NCBI GenBank assembly: GCA_027489195.1
Contig: JAIYAG010000235.1
Location: 1-13,058 of the forward strand
Length of the DNA stretch: 13,058 nt
Direction: 5' to 3'
DNA from: Burkholderiales bacterium
Lineage (GTDB): Bacteria; Pseudomonadota; Gammaproteobacteria; Burkholderiales; Burkholderiaceae_E
Position 1 is the stretch's first letter. Each line of letters opens with the position of its first letter. The notes below the pieces were generated by a model. It did no database searches. It was not told the origin of the DNA and saw nothing but the letters and a program-made list of their open reading frames with translations. Of this stretch, positions 13,006 to 13,058 are shown piece after piece. Position numbers and translations under genes: made by a program.

Positions 13006-13058
13006 CCCGCGCGCCTGTGGGCGGGCGCCCGCGGGCACCCTCGGGCGGCGCGGCGCGG

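Noticed and set aside
13006..13058. GC-rich right end as part of another gene
   Set aside because: Only about 50 bp, with no motif, ribosome site or codon pattern that can be supported.

Overview
The window is about 13 kb of very GC-rich (roughly 70%) bacterial chromosome. It is tightly packed, with eleven complete genes, one gene cut by the left edge, and no gene-free stretch over about 220 bp. The gene set (GlmU, UbiB, FolB, TtcA, a DUF6279-type lipoprotein, a CaiB/HMG-CoA-lyase pair), the TACAAT-like -10 boxes and the GC content fit a betaproteobacterium, most likely Burkholderiales. This is judged from protein features alone; no database search was possible. I see no tRNA, rRNA, CRISPR array, transposase or phage gene.

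Layout from left to right. (1) 1-569, minus: N-terminal part of glmU (UDP-GlcNAc synthesis). (2) 599-1534, plus: a DUF6279-type lipoprotein, divergent from glmU across a very short AT-rich gap. (3) 1593-3122, minus: a sodium:solute symporter with a histidine-rich tail. (4) 3283-4842, minus: ubiB (ubiquinone synthesis), with a recognisable -10 box and a GTG start. (5) 5011-5709, plus: a secreted outer-membrane beta-barrel protein. (6) 5773-7931, minus: a translationally coupled pair, HMG-CoA lyase followed by a class III CoA-transferase, probably catabolic. (7) 8150-9304, minus: a stand-alone AAA_14/DUF4143 ATPase whose start codon lies inside a perfect 17-bp inverted repeat. (8) 9403-12990, minus: a four-gene operon read right to left, pteridine-reductase-type SDR (FolM-like), folB, ttcA, and an FAD-linked 2-hydroxyacid dehydrogenase. 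Its junctions are a 2-bp gap and two 4-bp ATGA overlaps.

How the genes work together. The SDR and FolB point to a shared pterin/folate function. TtcA (tRNA C32 thiolation) and the FAD enzyme are co-transcribed with them without an obvious metabolic link. The lyase and CoA-transferase can be read as an acid-activation plus C-C cleavage module, for example for 3-hydroxy-3-methylglutarate or a related branched acid. UbiB, GlmU, FolB and TtcA are core functions. The lipoprotein, symporter, barrel protein, lyase pair and ATPase look like variable cargo between core blocks.

I did not find a convincing new multi-gene system. The most unusual sequence signal is the palindrome over the ATPase start codon at 9302-9344. 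The strong hairpin in the lyase leader at 7953-7975 comes second.
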